Shown here piece by piece: positions 32,386 to 42,211 of a stretch of 64,000 bases of DNA. Source of the DNA: DATKYQ01 sp035528415 (GTDB taxonomy: Bacteria > Myxococcota > B64-G9). The position numbers and the translations under genes are program-made. The first letter of the stretch is position 1, and every line of letters starts with the position of its first letter. The stretch is taken from contig DATKYQ010000080.1 in NCBI GenBank assembly GCA_035528415.1, forward strand, positions 1 to 64,000. The letters are read 5' to 3'. The notes under the pieces were generated by a model. It did not search any database, was not told the DNA's origin, and saw only the letters and a list, made by a program, of their open reading frames with translations.

Positions 32386-35300
32386 ATGAGCCCGTCCGAC
32401 AAGATAATTACGTTCATGACAAGATGCCGGCGGCGGTTTCTCGGCTTGGAAACCCTGACGGGTTGCTGTATCCTTGTAAGCATCGCAGCCGGAATCTTCC
32501 TGGTTGGCACCCTTGGCGCCGTTTTTGTCGGGCAGTCAGGTCTGACCCGCCTTGTATTGCGGCTAGTGGTGGCCGCGGGCGTGTTAGTGGTGTTATGGCG
32601 CTACCTTCTCGTCCCGCGGCTTCGCCTCGGCTCGGCTGTTTCCGTAGCCCGGGAGGTCGAGCGACGCGTTTTTTCCGGCTTAAACCTTGAGCTAGTCGGC
32701 GCGCTGGAGCTTTCGCGGGTCGGTAAGGACCATATCGAACTCATGGGCGTCAGCCGTGAGTTGATCGAGGCACACCTGGAGTGCCAGGCCGGACGCATCG
32801 CGGAAATCCCGATCGAGCTGGTTTTTAGCCGTGGGCGCTTGAGAAAACCCTTGATATTACTCGCCGGACTGCTGGCAATCTGTGTGCTTGCAACCATCGT
32901 CTGGCCGGACAAGGCCGAGGCCGGTATTCGCCTGCTACTCGGCACGGGCGGCACGCCAAGGGCGCTTGCGGGAAGAGACGAGCCGTCGTGGGTGGGAGAT
33001 ATCAGACTGACCTATCGATACCCGGCCTATAGCGGGCGTCAGCAGCGCATGATCGAGGGAACCGATGGAACAGTTCTCGCACTGCCCGGCACAAGGGTCG
33101 GCATCACGGCCAGGACGGATCGGAAGATAGCCAAAGCCAGCATACGGTTTTCAGGGCGGGCCTTGCCCCTGAAGATCGAGGCAGGTGTTCAACTGTCGGG
33201 AGAACTAACCGTCACGCGTGCCGGGCGTTACCGCTTCGATCTCGCGGACGCACGGGGGCAAGAGTGGGCCGATCCGCGGGGACACGCTATCAATATCGAG
33301 GCCGACCACCCGCCGGCGGTCGTGCTTAATCGTCCCGCTCACGATCTTGAGATCAGGAATCGTGACCGGTTACAGCTACTTTACAACGCGACTGACGATT
33401 TCGGGCTTGGCGAGATCAGGCTGGCCTGGCGCGTGGTCGAACGGCCGGGCAGCGAGAAACGCCGCCTGCTCAGGCGCCTTGGCTCGGGGACCCGCAGGAC
33501 CAGCCGGCGTTCCTACCTCTGGGACCTGACCGAACTGCATCTCGAGCCGGGCGAGCGTTTGCAGTTCTTCATCGAGGCCACGGATAATGATACGGTCTCC
33601 GGCCCGAAGATCGGTCGCTCAGCCACTTGCACTGCCAAGGTATTCTCGGCCGACGAGCACCACCGCGAGCTGCTACAGCAAATCCAGGCGGCCTGGGAAG
33701 GGCTGCTGGCCGCCCTGGCCGATGCGCTCGATCTCGATCCGCAGGCCGGGAGCGTCAAGGTGCCGGATCTCGATGCCTACCGGCGCCTGTTCGAAGGCGG
33801 CGGCGTCTTGCTGCAAAAGATGCGGCGGATAAACATTGCCTTGCGTTCCGACGAGCGGGCTCAGGCGTCGCTGGTTACGGCCTTCGGGCACATCACCGAG
33901 CGCCTGGCATATCAGCATACGCGGCTGGGGTACCTGCTGGCCACTTCCTCGGCTGGGGCGGAATTTTCAGGGCGCTTGCTGGCCGACCAACGCGGCCGCA
34001 GGATCGCGCGCCTGGAGCAAGACGTGCTTTACCTGGAAGACCTAATCGACCTGGTGCGCCTGGGCGAGATCGATCGCCTGGCGCGTGACATGGAAGAAGC
34101 CCGCCGGCGCTTGTCCGATCTTATGAAACGTTACGCCAAGGCTCCCGATGACGAGACCCGACGGCAAATAGAGGCTGAAATCGCGCTTCTCAAGGACAAG
34201 ATTGCGAAGCTGCTGGCCCGGCAGCGTGAAGTGCTCAAAGGAGTGCGCGACGAATATTTCAATCCCGATGCCTTGCGAAAATTGCTTTCCGACCGCGACA
34301 TGCTGGCGTCGCTCGACCGGGTTCAACAATTGCTCAACCAGGGAAAGATTGATCAGGCCGCCGCCGAGTTGCAAAAGCTTGAAAGTCAACTGGCCGCGCT
34401 GCGCGCCGCCGTCGAACGATCCAGTGCCCGGATGGGGGGCGGTCGTTACCGGGAACTGGCCCAAAAAATGATTCGGGCCATGGGCGAGCTGAAGATGATC
34501 ACCGAGTCGCAGCGCAAGCTGATGGACGCCACCGGGCGTATTCGCGATCGTCTATTCGAGAAGCTGAAAAGCAGCAACCTGGCCGCGCTCGAGAAAAAGT
34601 TCTCCAGCCTGCGCAAGAAGGTTGCCGGAGTCAGGCGGGACATTGAAGGCTTGCCGCAAGAGTGGCCGGATCGTTACATCGGGCAGCTTCGCCTGAGCGC
34701 CTTGCAACAGGCCCGCCTGCTGGACATGAGTCTCGAGTCGCTCAATATTTCCGGCTCGCTGGAGGCGGCCGAAAAGCTTGCTGATGCCGCCGATCGTCTG
34801 GCGCACGAGGTGCGCATCAACTCCGCCATGGAGCCGCCCGCGAACCGCGAGCGCCGCCAACGGCTTACCGAGAGTCAGAAGGCTGCAGACAGAGCTGCCC
34901 GCAGAAGCAAGGGCATCTACGAGGAACTCAAGAAGATTGTGCCCAGTCCAGAAAAACTTCTCGGGGGGCGGGAAGTCCGGAAACTCGGGCGCCTGGGACA
35001 GCGTCAGCAAGAGTTGCAAGCCCACTTGCGCGATCTCGAGCGCGGTCTGCGACAGATCAACGAATCGGCGCCAATCTTCGGCCAGGGCAGCCTCGGCCGC
35101 CTCGAGCGCGGAGGCCGGCACATGCGCCGGGCGGCCTCCGCGCTGGGCAAGAAACATCCGGGCCGGGCACAGTCCCAACAACGCGGTGCCGTCGCCGAAT
35201 TGGAGGCATTGCAGAAATCCCTCGAGAAAAGCTGTCGCGGCGGGGCGGGGGGAATGCCGCTGCCAATGGGAAGCGGGAGGGGATTGGGCCAGGGCATGGA

Positions 35301-35472
35301 CATGGGCGGGCCGGGCGGCACACCGCAGGAGCGCGATGTCGAGCTGCCCGACCCCGATGAATATCGTGCCCCGTCAGCCTTTCGCGAGGCGTTGCTGAAG
35401 GGCATGAAGGATCCGGTGCCCGAGGCCTTCAGGCGGCAGGTCCGGCGCTACTACGAGGAACTGGTCAAATGA
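32386..35472 (+). CDS. DUF4175-family membrane protein
   Basis: The 1028-residue protein has N-terminal membrane segments (about 24-50, 55-76 and 155-172), a large beta-rich periplasmic region with VRLTYRYPAYSGR-like repeats (about 200-420), a very long helical coiled-coil part (about 430-930) and a Gly/Met-rich stretch before the end (about 940-975). This matches the DUF4175 family, which lies in MoxR/BatA-type clusters; function in the complex is unknown. Its stop overlaps the start of the next gene (ATGA), so translation is coupled. An ATG preceded by AGGGGAG was chosen; it is close to the stem, about four bases. Confidence 0.75.
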   Translation: MSPSDKIITFMTRCRRRFLGLETLTGCCILVSIAAGIFLVGTLGAVFVGQSGLTRLVLRLVVAAGVLVVLWRYLLVPRLRLGSAVSVAREVERRVFSGLNLELVGALELSRVGKDHIELMGVSRELIEAHLECQAGRIAEIPIELVFSRGRLRKPLILLAGLLAICVLATIVWPDKAEAGIRLLLGTGGTPRALAGRDEPSWVGDIRLTYRYPAYSGRQQRMIEGTDGTVLALPGTRVGITARTDRKIAKASIRFSGRALPLKIEAGVQLSGELTVTRAGRYRFDLADARGQEWADPRGHAINIEADHPPAVVLNRPAHDLEIRNRDRLQLLYNATDDFGLGEIRLAWRVVERPGSEKRRLLRRLGSGTRRTSRRSYLWDLTELHLEPGERLQFFIEATDNDTVSGPKIGRSATCTAKVFSADEHHRELLQQIQAAWEGLLAALADALDLDPQAGSVKVPDLDAYRRLFEGGGVLLQKMRRINIALRSDERAQASLVTAFGHITERLAYQHTRLGYLLATSSAGAEFSGRLLADQRGRRIARLEQDVLYLEDLIDLVRLGEIDRLARDMEEARRRLSDLMKRYAKAPDDETRRQIEAEIALLKDKIAKLLARQREVLKGVRDEYFNPDALRKLLSDRDMLASLDRVQQLLNQGKIDQAAAELQKLESQLAALRAAVERSSARMGGGRYRELAQKMIRAMGELKMITESQRKLMDATGRIRDRLFEKLKSSNLAALEKKFSSLRKKVAGVRRDIEGLPQEWPDRYIGQLRLSALQQARLLDMSLESLNISGSLEAAEKLADAADRLAHEVRINSAMEPPANRERRQRLTESQKAADRAARRSKGIYEELKKIVPSPEKLLGGREVRKLGRLGQRQQELQAHLRDLERGLRQINESAPIFGQGSLGRLERGGRHMRRAASALGKKHPGRAQSQQRGAVAELEALQKSLEKSCRGGAGGMPLPMGSGRGLGQGMDMGGPGGTPQERDVELPDPDEYRAPSAFREALLKGMKDPVPEAFRRQVRRYYEELVK

Positions 35473-37436
35473 CGCGCCGGCTGAAGATACTTATTCTGCT
35501 GGCCGCCCTGAGCTGGCAGGCAACCGCCACGCCCCTGGGCATACCTACGGGCACGGCTGAAACCGCCGCGGGGCAGGAAGACGTGGCCGAACTGGTTGCG
35601 CGACAGGTCGCGCTAATCGACCGTCAGCTTCACGAGTGGCGCTTCATCGAGGCACGCCAGACTGCGCAGGGATTGCTTGCCTCCCATCCCGATCTTCCAG
35701 CTGTTCAACTCGCCGCGGGCTGGGTGAAGTTTCACTTCGCCGAACACCGCGCGGCGCGTCAGCTAATCGATCGAGCGCTGGCGGCTCTGGGTGATAATCT
35801 GCACAAGGATTTTCGCGTCGAACTTATACGGGCGGCTGACAGGATCGCGGACGGCTTCGTTCATCAGGCGAGTCCGGATGGCAAGGTTGTGGTATATCAC
35901 CGTCCCGGCGTGGAAAATATCCTCACACCTTACCTTATAGAAACCATTCAACAAACGCTGGCGGTTGTCGGCCAGGACCTGGGCTTCAAGCCGCCGCAAC
36001 CGATCCTGGTGGAAATCCTGCCCGACTCTGCCGCGCTGGCGGCCATGACCGGGCTGACTGCCGACGAAATCAGCACAAGCGGCACGATCGCCGTCTGTAA
36101 GTACGGGCGCCTGTTGGTTACGTCGCCACGAGCTACACTGAAGGGCTACGGCTGGCTGGATACGGCCAGTCATGAGTTGGTGCACCTGATCATTTCTCAG
36201 AAGACGCACAACCACACGCCGATCTGGATCCACGAGGCGTTGGCCAAGCTCGAGGAACGTCGCTGGCGATCGGGTGAGCCTCTTTTCCGCGAAGGACTCC
36301 TGCCGCAAGCGCAGAGCAACCTGTCTCGGGCCCTCAGAGAGAATCGTTTGGTCACCTTCGAACAGATGCATCCTTCCATGGCGCTCTTGCCCAGCGCCGC
36401 GGCCGCCGAGTTGGCTTTCTCCGAGGTCTACATGGCAGCGCGCTTTCTCCGCGATCGGGGAAACTATATCGGCATTCGTAAGATGCTCGATTTCCTCGGC
36501 CAGGGACTGTCCGACTTCGAGGCCATCAAGCGTGTCTTTGGACTGACGAAAGACGGGTTCGTCAGTGCCTGGACAGCCTACATGCGCCGGCAGAAGCTTG
36601 TTGTGCTCAACGGCGAAGAACTTTTCGATAAGGATATAGGCGATCGGCGTCCCGGATCCAGGGGTGAGCGCGCTCTTTCATCCGGGCGCAACGTGGATCT
36701 GCGAGACCTGTTCCACTTGGGCGAGTTATTGAGGGCCCGCGGGCGTACAGGCGCCTCGGTCGTCGAGTACGACAAGGCGGTACGCAAAGCAGGCAGGCAC
36801 CATTCCGCTTTGTGGTTGCTTTCGGACAAGCTGGGAGTGGCCCTGCTCGCGCTCGGCCGCGATCAAGAAGCCCGCCTGGCTTTCCAGTCTTCATTGCGCG
36901 TGAATCCCAATGACATCGAGGCACATCTGCACAGCGCGTCGCTGCTGATCGAGGACACTCCCTACCGGGCCTGGCTGCAGTTGCGTGAATGCCTGCGTAT
37001 TAACCCGCTTGATCCGCGGGTAGAGGCGCTGGCCGGAAAGGCTGCGGGATTACTCCAGAAGCAAGGAGATGCTCAACATGACTGGCACAAGCTGGCAGAC
37101 AGATACAAACAAGCGCTCAAGCTGCTGGCCTACCGCAAGGCGGAAAGAGCTTCAGCTGGAGCGCCAGAAAACCAAAAGGACACGCAACACGGTCAAGCCG
37201 GTGTGAAGATTTACTCCCGGCCCTGGGCCCGGGTTTGGCTGGACTACCGCGACACCGGCTTGACCACCCCGGTCTATAACCTGCACCTCGAGCCCGGCGA
37301 ACACATTATTGCGCTGGCGGCTGCCTGCCGCAAGGATCCCGTGGTAATCCAAATCGTGGTAGGGGAAGGAGACCTCGAGGTCATCGACCGCGACTTGTGT
37401 CCGTCTTCCGGAGGGGACGTTCCGGCCGCGAAATGA
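35469..37436 (+). CDS. Secreted gluzincin-TPR protein (Peptidase_MA-like)
   Basis: The 655-residue protein has a signal peptide (LLAALSWQATA), an N-terminal TPR-like helical part, a gluzincin zinc motif HELVH (about residues 238-242) followed by WIHEALAKLEE which gives the Glu ligand, and more TPR helices after residue 420. The C-terminal 60 residues form a beta domain like PEGA (ARVWLDYRDTGLTTP, LHLEPGEHIIAL). Such enzymes are found next to MoxR ATPases in deltaproteobacteria. It is probably periplasmic. Coupling to the DUF4175 gene is by ATGA overlap. Confidence 0.75.
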   Translation: MTRRLKILILLAALSWQATATPLGIPTGTAETAAGQEDVAELVARQVALIDRQLHEWRFIEARQTAQGLLASHPDLPAVQLAAGWVKFHFAEHRAARQLIDRALAALGDNLHKDFRVELIRAADRIADGFVHQASPDGKVVVYHRPGVENILTPYLIETIQQTLAVVGQDLGFKPPQPILVEILPDSAALAAMTGLTADEISTSGTIAVCKYGRLLVTSPRATLKGYGWLDTASHELVHLIISQKTHNHTPIWIHEALAKLEERRWRSGEPLFREGLLPQAQSNLSRALRENRLVTFEQMHPSMALLPSAAAAELAFSEVYMAARFLRDRGNYIGIRKMLDFLGQGLSDFEAIKRVFGLTKDGFVSAWTAYMRRQKLVVLNGEELFDKDIGDRRPGSRGERALSSGRNVDLRDLFHLGELLRARGRTGASVVEYDKAVRKAGRHHSALWLLSDKLGVALLALGRDQEARLAFQSSLRVNPNDIEAHLHSASLLIEDTPYRAWLQLRECLRINPLDPRVEALAGKAAGLLQKQGDAQHDWHKLADRYKQALKLLAYRKAERASAGAPENQKDTQHGQAGVKIYSRPWARVWLDYRDTGLTTPVYNLHLEPGEHIIALAAACRKDPVVIQIVVGEGDLEVIDRDLCPSSGGDVPAAK

Positions 37437-37561
37437 GTGGCGGGCGTGGCGCGTTTTGAGTATCATGTCGTGGCAGTTGAGAAACACGGCGGTCCCCGTA
37501 GTTTGTGGACGCGGGTCGTTTGGATGCGTCGGCGGTTTTTGCCGGCGCAACGGGAGGAATT

Positions 37562-38590
37562 GTGGTTGAGGCATTAAGTATTTCCACATCCGGCGATCGC
37601 CGGATTGCCGGCGACCGAGAAGCGGTCGCCGAGCTGGCCAGAGCCCGCGATCTCTTAACTGCCGAGATTGGCAAGCGCATCATCGGCCAGCGGTCGGTCA
37701 TCGATCATATCCTGATATCGCTTTTCTCGGCCGGCCACAGCTTGCTAGTGGGAGTTCCGGGTTTGGCCAAGACGATGCTCATCTCTACCCTGGCAGAGGT
37801 TCTCGATCTCGACTTCAAGCGTGTGCAGTTCACTCCCGATTTGATGCCCGCGGACATCACGGGCACCGAGGTGTTGATCCAGAATCGAGAAAGCGGCGAG
37901 CGCAGCTTCAAGTTCGTCGCGGGCCCTATTTTCACAAACATTCTTTTAGCCGATGAGATCAACCGCACTCCGCCCAAGACTCAGGCCGCCTTATTGCAGT
38001 CGATGCAGGAGTTCGCCGTCACGGCCGGAGGCGAAACTCATCAACTGCCACGACCCTACCTGGTCTTCGCCACCCAGAACCCCATCGAACAAGAGGGCAC
38101 CTACCCTCTACCTGAAGCCGAGCTCGACCGGTTCATGTTCTTGATCGGTGTAGACTACCCTCCCGCCGAAGAGGAGCGTAGCATCGTCATGACAACAACA
38201 GGCTCGCGCGAGCCGGACTGCCGCAAGGTTCTCGGGCCAGAGCAGATACTCTCTTTGCAGGCGCTGGTACGCCGGGTTCCCGCGGCGCCCGAGGTCGTGG
38301 CTTACGCGGTGCGCCTGGCGCGCGAATCGCGGCCCAACGAACCAGGAGCACCAGATTTTGTAAAAGAGTATGTCTCATGGGGTGCCGGACCCAGGGCCGG
38401 GCAGTACCTGATCCTGGGAGGCAAGGCGCGGGCCGTGCTCGATGGGCGCTTCAGCGTCAATGCCGACGACGTTCGCGCCCTGGCCCGGCCCGTGCTGCGT
38501 CACCGCATCATCACAAACTTCCAGGCCGAAGTCTCATCGATCTCCTCGCTAGATATTGTCGACCGGTTACTGGAACATGTGCGGCCGTAG
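37562..38590 (+). CDS. MoxR-family AAA+ ATPase
   Basis: The 342-residue protein has Walker A GVPGLAKT (about 65-72), Walker B LLADEINRTPPKTQAALLQSM, a sensor region with ATQNPIEQEGTYPLPEAELDRF, and the C-terminal lid, all standard for MoxR. MoxR proteins act as chaperone-like ATPases with von Willebrand factor A partners. Here the usual next gene, a DUF58 protein, is missing and a glycoside hydrolase-like gene overlaps the end. GTG at 37562 follows GGAGG; a GTG 19 codons earlier is less likely. Confidence 0.92.
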   Translation: MVEALSISTSGDRRIAGDREAVAELARARDLLTAEIGKRIIGQRSVIDHILISLFSAGHSLLVGVPGLAKTMLISTLAEVLDLDFKRVQFTPDLMPADITGTEVLIQNRESGERSFKFVAGPIFTNILLADEINRTPPKTQAALLQSMQEFAVTAGGETHQLPRPYLVFATQNPIEQEGTYPLPEAELDRFMFLIGVDYPPAEEERSIVMTTTGSREPDCRKVLGPEQILSLQALVRRVPAAPEVVAYAVRLARESRPNEPGAPDFVKEYVSWGAGPRAGQYLILGGKARAVLDGRFSVNADDVRALARPVLRHRIITNFQAEVSSISSLDIVDRLLEHVRP

Positions 38591-39905
38591 CATTTCCGAA
38601 AACGCCGGTGTCTGTTTGCTCGCGGTCGCTGCCGCATTCGGCATCTGCTGCTCGGGCTCGCGACCGGATATTGAGAAGGCTCGTCCGGACCGCGATGGAG
38701 GATCCGTCGACGGTTCGCCTGTGGAGTCAGCAGGCTCTTACGACGGCGGCACGCGAGCTGATGTCGATAGCCTGCGCGGATCCGGCGGCGAGGCGCCATA
38801 CGATATCGAAGCTCGAGCCGTCTGGGTGTGCCGCACGAGTTACAACTCACCGGACGATGTGCGCAGGATCATCTCCACGGCAGCCGGGGCCGGTTTCAAT
38901 GTCGTTTATTTCCAGGTTCGCGGGGTTGCAGATGCATACTATCATTCATCCGTGGAACCATGGGCGGCAGCACTGACGGGCAAACTCGGCGTCGATCCCG
39001 GCTGGGATCCCCTGCAGACGGCCATCGACACGGCACATCGCGCGGGGATCGAACTGCATGCCTGGATCAATGTCTGTACCGCCTGGAAGGGGCGCTTGCC
39101 TCCGGGACGCAGCCGGCCGCCGCACATCCTGCGCGCCCACCCCGAATGGCGCGTTGCCGGTCCGGATGGACACTCGATGCCTTACAGCCGGGGCTATGTT
39201 TTCATGAACCCGGCCAATCCGGGCTTTGTTAAACACATCAAGGCCGTAGTGGCGGAGCTATGTTCTTTTTACGACCTGGACGGCCTGCACCTCGATTACG
39301 CCCGCTATCCCGTGGCCGGCACATCCCGCGATCGGAGCAGCAATCGACTTTACCTCCGCGCGCGACGAAGTAATTCATCGCTCACTCGCGCCGGCTGGCA
39401 ACGAGCGATGCTCACGCGTCTGGTCGCCTCCTTGCGTACCGAGGCTCACAGGATAAGGCCGCGACTTCTGGTAAGCGCTGCCGTGACCGGGATCTACAAG
39501 GACGACTGGGGCTGGGGCAGGGTCACTCAGGGCTTTTCCGACTTCCACCAGGACTCTCATGCCTGGGCAGAGCAACGAGCTGTTGATCTGCTCGTTCCAA
39601 TGATCTATTGGCCTCCGAGCTCTCCTCCCGGCATGCGGGCGGATTTCTTGACGTTGGTCGAAGACTTCGCACCGCTTTCGAAAGATGTCGGGATAATCGC
39701 CGGCATCAACGTCGCGGCTGGAGATTTTACCGTCCTCGAAGAAGAGATCCGCATCGCTCGCAGTTATGCATATACCGGCGTTGCATTGTTTTCATATACC
39801 CTCTTGGATAAGCGCGGATGGTTTTCTCGGCTTGCCAAGGGTCCTTTCAAGAACAAGACGTTCGCGCGCGAAAAGACCCTGGCCGTAGTCGTCAGACTTC
39901 CCTGA
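38577..39905 (+). CDS. Exported glycosyl hydrolase-like family 10 (GHL10) protein
   Basis: The 442-residue protein has an N-terminal signal with two Cys (AAFGICCSGS, about residues 15-24) followed by a low-complexity region and the GHL10/DUF187 barrel: ARAVWVCRTSYNSPDDVRRI, FQVRGVADAYYHSSVEPW, DGLHLDYARYP (catalytic acidic region) and LLVPMIYWPP. It probably acts on extracellular polysaccharide or peptidoglycan. It overlaps the end of moxR by 14 bases. The lipobox is imperfect, so lipidation is uncertain. Confidence 0.82.
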   Translation: MCGRSISENAGVCLLAVAAAFGICCSGSRPDIEKARPDRDGGSVDGSPVESAGSYDGGTRADVDSLRGSGGEAPYDIEARAVWVCRTSYNSPDDVRRIISTAAGAGFNVVYFQVRGVADAYYHSSVEPWAAALTGKLGVDPGWDPLQTAIDTAHRAGIELHAWINVCTAWKGRLPPGRSRPPHILRAHPEWRVAGPDGHSMPYSRGYVFMNPANPGFVKHIKAVVAELCSFYDLDGLHLDYARYPVAGTSRDRSSNRLYLRARRSNSSLTRAGWQRAMLTRLVASLRTEAHRIRPRLLVSAAVTGIYKDDWGWGRVTQGFSDFHQDSHAWAEQRAVDLLVPMIYWPPSSPPGMRADFLTLVEDFAPLSKDVGIIAGINVAAGDFTVLEEEIRIARSYAYTGVALFSYTLLDKRGWFSRLAKGPFKNKTFAREKTLAVVVRLP

Positions 39906-39924
39906 AAAAAGATCTTCCATTTTC

Positions 39925-39952
39925 TTGACTGTGGGTGAGTGTAGGATACAAT
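39925..39952 (+). promoter_or_regulatory. Sigma70-type promoter of the PilZ gene
   Basis: TTGACT (39925-39930), a 16-base spacer and TACAAT (39947-39952) lie 50 bases before the PilZ start codon, giving an mRNA leader of roughly 40 bases with a strong ribosome site. This is one of the clearest promoters in the window. Confidence 0.6.
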
Positions 39953-40002
39953 ACTACCTGTAGCATGGTGGAATACAGTATCCCACAGAAAAGGAGGCGA
40001 CA

Positions 40003-40392
40003 ATGAGCCAGGCGGAAAGAAGGCGATATCTCAGGGCTGCTTTGAATATCTTTTTGAACGAGGACATCAGTACCGGCTCGCTGTTGACCCGGGCGATGGA
40101 CATCGGGGAGGGAGGAGTTCGCTACACGAAACCAGCGGGAGCTTTCCAGCGCGACAGCCAGGATATTTTACTGGAGTTCAGCCTGCCTGGCGACGACCTT
40201 CCCATCAGGGCCCGCGGAAGAGTGGTGCGCGACAGGCTCGACGAGAGCACCCACTCCAGTTCGGTTGTCTTCACCTCTCTCGGCGCCAGGAGTGCCGAGA
40301 GGATCCGAAACTACGTCATCAGCAGGAAAAGGGCTGAGTTATTCGAAAGTATGCGGCAGCAGCACCTGTCGCCAACTGCTGTCACGGCCTGA
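40003..40392 (+). CDS. PilZ-domain protein
   Basis: The 129-residue protein begins with ERRRYLRAAL, which carries the RxxxR-type c-di-GMP-binding arginines, and has the second motif as DIGEGGVRY where D/NxSxxG is usual, with Gly in place of Ser. The beta barrel fills about residues 10-95 and a helix ends the protein. It is probably a small single-domain c-di-GMP sensor acting with a partner. A strong AAGGAGG site precedes the ATG, and a good promoter lies upstream. It is monocistronic and converges with the M49-like lipoprotein gene two bases away. Confidence 0.85.
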   Translation: MSQAERRRYLRAALNIFLNEDISTGSLLTRAMDIGEGGVRYTKPAGAFQRDSQDILLEFSLPGDDLPIRARGRVVRDRLDESTHSSSVVFTSLGARSAERIRNYVISRKRAELFESMRQQHLSPTAVTA

Positions 40393-40393
40393 A

Positions 40394-42130
40394 TCAGAGA
40401 CCGGAGGATCGTTCCGCTTCAAAGATCGGTTCGATGTCCACCGGGACCTCGTGCAGAGTGTCGAGCATCGACTGCATACGCTTGTCAAAGCACGCGTATT
40501 TTTTCACAAACGCTTGCGTTCCGGGGTAGTCTCCCTGCGCCTGTAACATCAATAAATCATGGGCCAGGGCGGCGAATGAGTCCGGTGCCGCGCTCAGGTC
40601 GACTGCATAGCGTCGTGTCTTCGAATCGTATCGAAAGGCCCCCTTGGCAACCAGATAGTTGAAAATGAGCAGGTTCGCGCGGCCGTGCGCCTCATGGGCA
40701 CCGAACCTCACTGAACGGAAACTTCCGGCCAGATAGCTGACTAGTGTTTGCTCCCGAAGCTTCTCGGGCAGCGCCCCCTTGGAGATCAAGAAGAGGGTAT
40801 TATAGACTCCGAGCACGTCAGCTTTGGCTTCCTCGATCGTCGAGTACAACTCGCCAAGCGCAATATTGACCGGCACCTTTTCGCCACCTTGCACGATCAA
40901 GCCGGGTCCCAGCCCATGAGAAACCTCGTGCATCAGGGTATGATTGAAGTAGGCATCGAAAGTGACTTTTGCATATTGCCCGCTGTCGAGCACCCTTGAA
41001 GCAATCGGCATCAGGATGCTATCAAACTTGGCCCGGGCGATGTTCTTGAGCATTACTTTTTTCGAGCCCTTCAGCTTGCGCACTTTCTCGTCGTTGGGCA
41101 GGTTGAAGGCTATTGTTTGCACACCGGCCCGGGTGTCACCTGCAGAGTAGATCAGGTCGACCACGACGATTGGTGAAGATCGGCCGCGATCATAGTTCTT
41201 GTGTTCCTCGGGAATGGGCAGGTTCTTCTCCATCTCGGTCAGGTAATCGGCCACCCGGGACAGTTTCTGGCTCTGGATCGGATCGCGCCGGGTTATGAAA
41301 CTCTCGAAGGCGGCCTTGTAGTTGAACAGGCCGTCTTCGTACACCTCGTAGGGACCGATGGTTACCTCGATGTCCGATCCCTCGACATCCATCCAGTCGA
41401 TATCACTCTGGACGTAGTCGTTCGACAGGAATGCCTTTGCCCGGCTTCTGAGAAACCTGGCCAGGCTTTTATTTTTCAGCTGCTCCGCCGCCCGAGTCAG
41501 ATAATCCGCTGCCTTCGTAAGCCGAAGCCCATAAAAAGATGAGTACGGAATCGCAACCAGCGCGTCGTTCTTGCGCCGGATGACCGTGAAACAACTCCTG
41601 AATGCGTCCCTGTCTTTTTCGTGTTTTTCAATCCAGGCCTTGAACTCGTCCTTTGTCATGTCCACTGGATAGAACGAGGCCCCCGCGGGCTTGGGCGGAA
41701 TTTTCATGAAAGGCAGCATGCCGTCCAGGCGATCATACGGCCCATAGTTGATGGCCAGGTAATGGGCGAGCAATTTTTCGTGCTCGCCGACCGGATTGGC
41801 AAGCTGTTTGCGCAGGCGGGGGCCTGTATCCGATGCTTGTAGCCAGAACAGATTGTCGAGCACCCTGGATGCCTTTACCAAAAGGTCAACAGCATCGAGG
41901 TCGCTCTTGCCGAACTTCGAGCGATCGAAAGGTATATTAATCTGTACGTAACGTGCGAGCTTGGCCCGCAGAGTGTTGTCATCGACCGCTGTTTCGGGCA
42001 GTGCTTCGCTCTTGGCTGCCCCGACATTCTCGGCCATGTTTTCCGTCCTCTTGGTGGCAACAGTTCTTCTCGCGCAGCCGAAAATCAAACCGGTCACAAC
42101 AACGGATGTCACCACCAGCAGCTTTCTCAC
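40394..42130 (-). CDS. Lipoprotein of the peptidase M49 (dipeptidyl peptidase III-like) family
   Basis: The 578-residue protein has a lipoprotein signal (LIFGC, Cys at about residue 19). A zinc site is formed by MHEVSHGLGPG (HExxH, about residues 400-410) and EEAKADVLGVY (about 440-450), the latter like the EECRAD motif of M49. The canonical M49 motif is HExxGH; the shorter HEVSH spacing is seen in a bacterial branch. It would cut short peptides at the envelope, or might be a nucleoside-linked hydrolase-type relative. It overlaps nothing and converges with the PilZ gene. Confidence 0.75.
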   Translation of the reverse strand: MRKLLVVTSVVVTGLIFGCARRTVATKRTENMAENVGAAKSEALPETAVDDNTLRAKLARYVQINIPFDRSKFGKSDLDAVDLLVKASRVLDNLFWLQASDTGPRLRKQLANPVGEHEKLLAHYLAINYGPYDRLDGMLPFMKIPPKPAGASFYPVDMTKDEFKAWIEKHEKDRDAFRSCFTVIRRKNDALVAIPYSSFYGLRLTKAADYLTRAAEQLKNKSLARFLRSRAKAFLSNDYVQSDIDWMDVEGSDIEVTIGPYEVYEDGLFNYKAAFESFITRRDPIQSQKLSRVADYLTEMEKNLPIPEEHKNYDRGRSSPIVVVDLIYSAGDTRAGVQTIAFNLPNDEKVRKLKGSKKVMLKNIARAKFDSILMPIASRVLDSGQYAKVTFDAYFNHTLMHEVSHGLGPGLIVQGGEKVPVNIALGELYSTIEEAKADVLGVYNTLFLISKGALPEKLREQTLVSYLAGSFRSVRFGAHEAHGRANLLIFNYLVAKGAFRYDSKTRRYAVDLSAAPDSFAALAHDLLMLQAQGDYPGTQAFVKKYACFDKRMQSMLDTLHEVPVDIEPIFEAERSSGL

Positions 42131-42181
42131 CTCGCACCTCCTGCATAAACCGCAGCTACCCCCCTGACCGTTGACGCGCAG

Positions 42182-42205
42182 GCGAAACCGATTCGCCCGT
42201 TTCGC
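42182..42205. terminator. Stem-loop after the lysine-rich gene
   Basis: GCGAAAC and GTTTCGC (seven pairs, ten-base loop) lie just beyond the stop of the lysine-rich DNA-binding gene on the minus strand. There is no T-run, so termination is uncertain. Confidence 0.4.
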
Positions 42206-42211
42206 GGGCTG

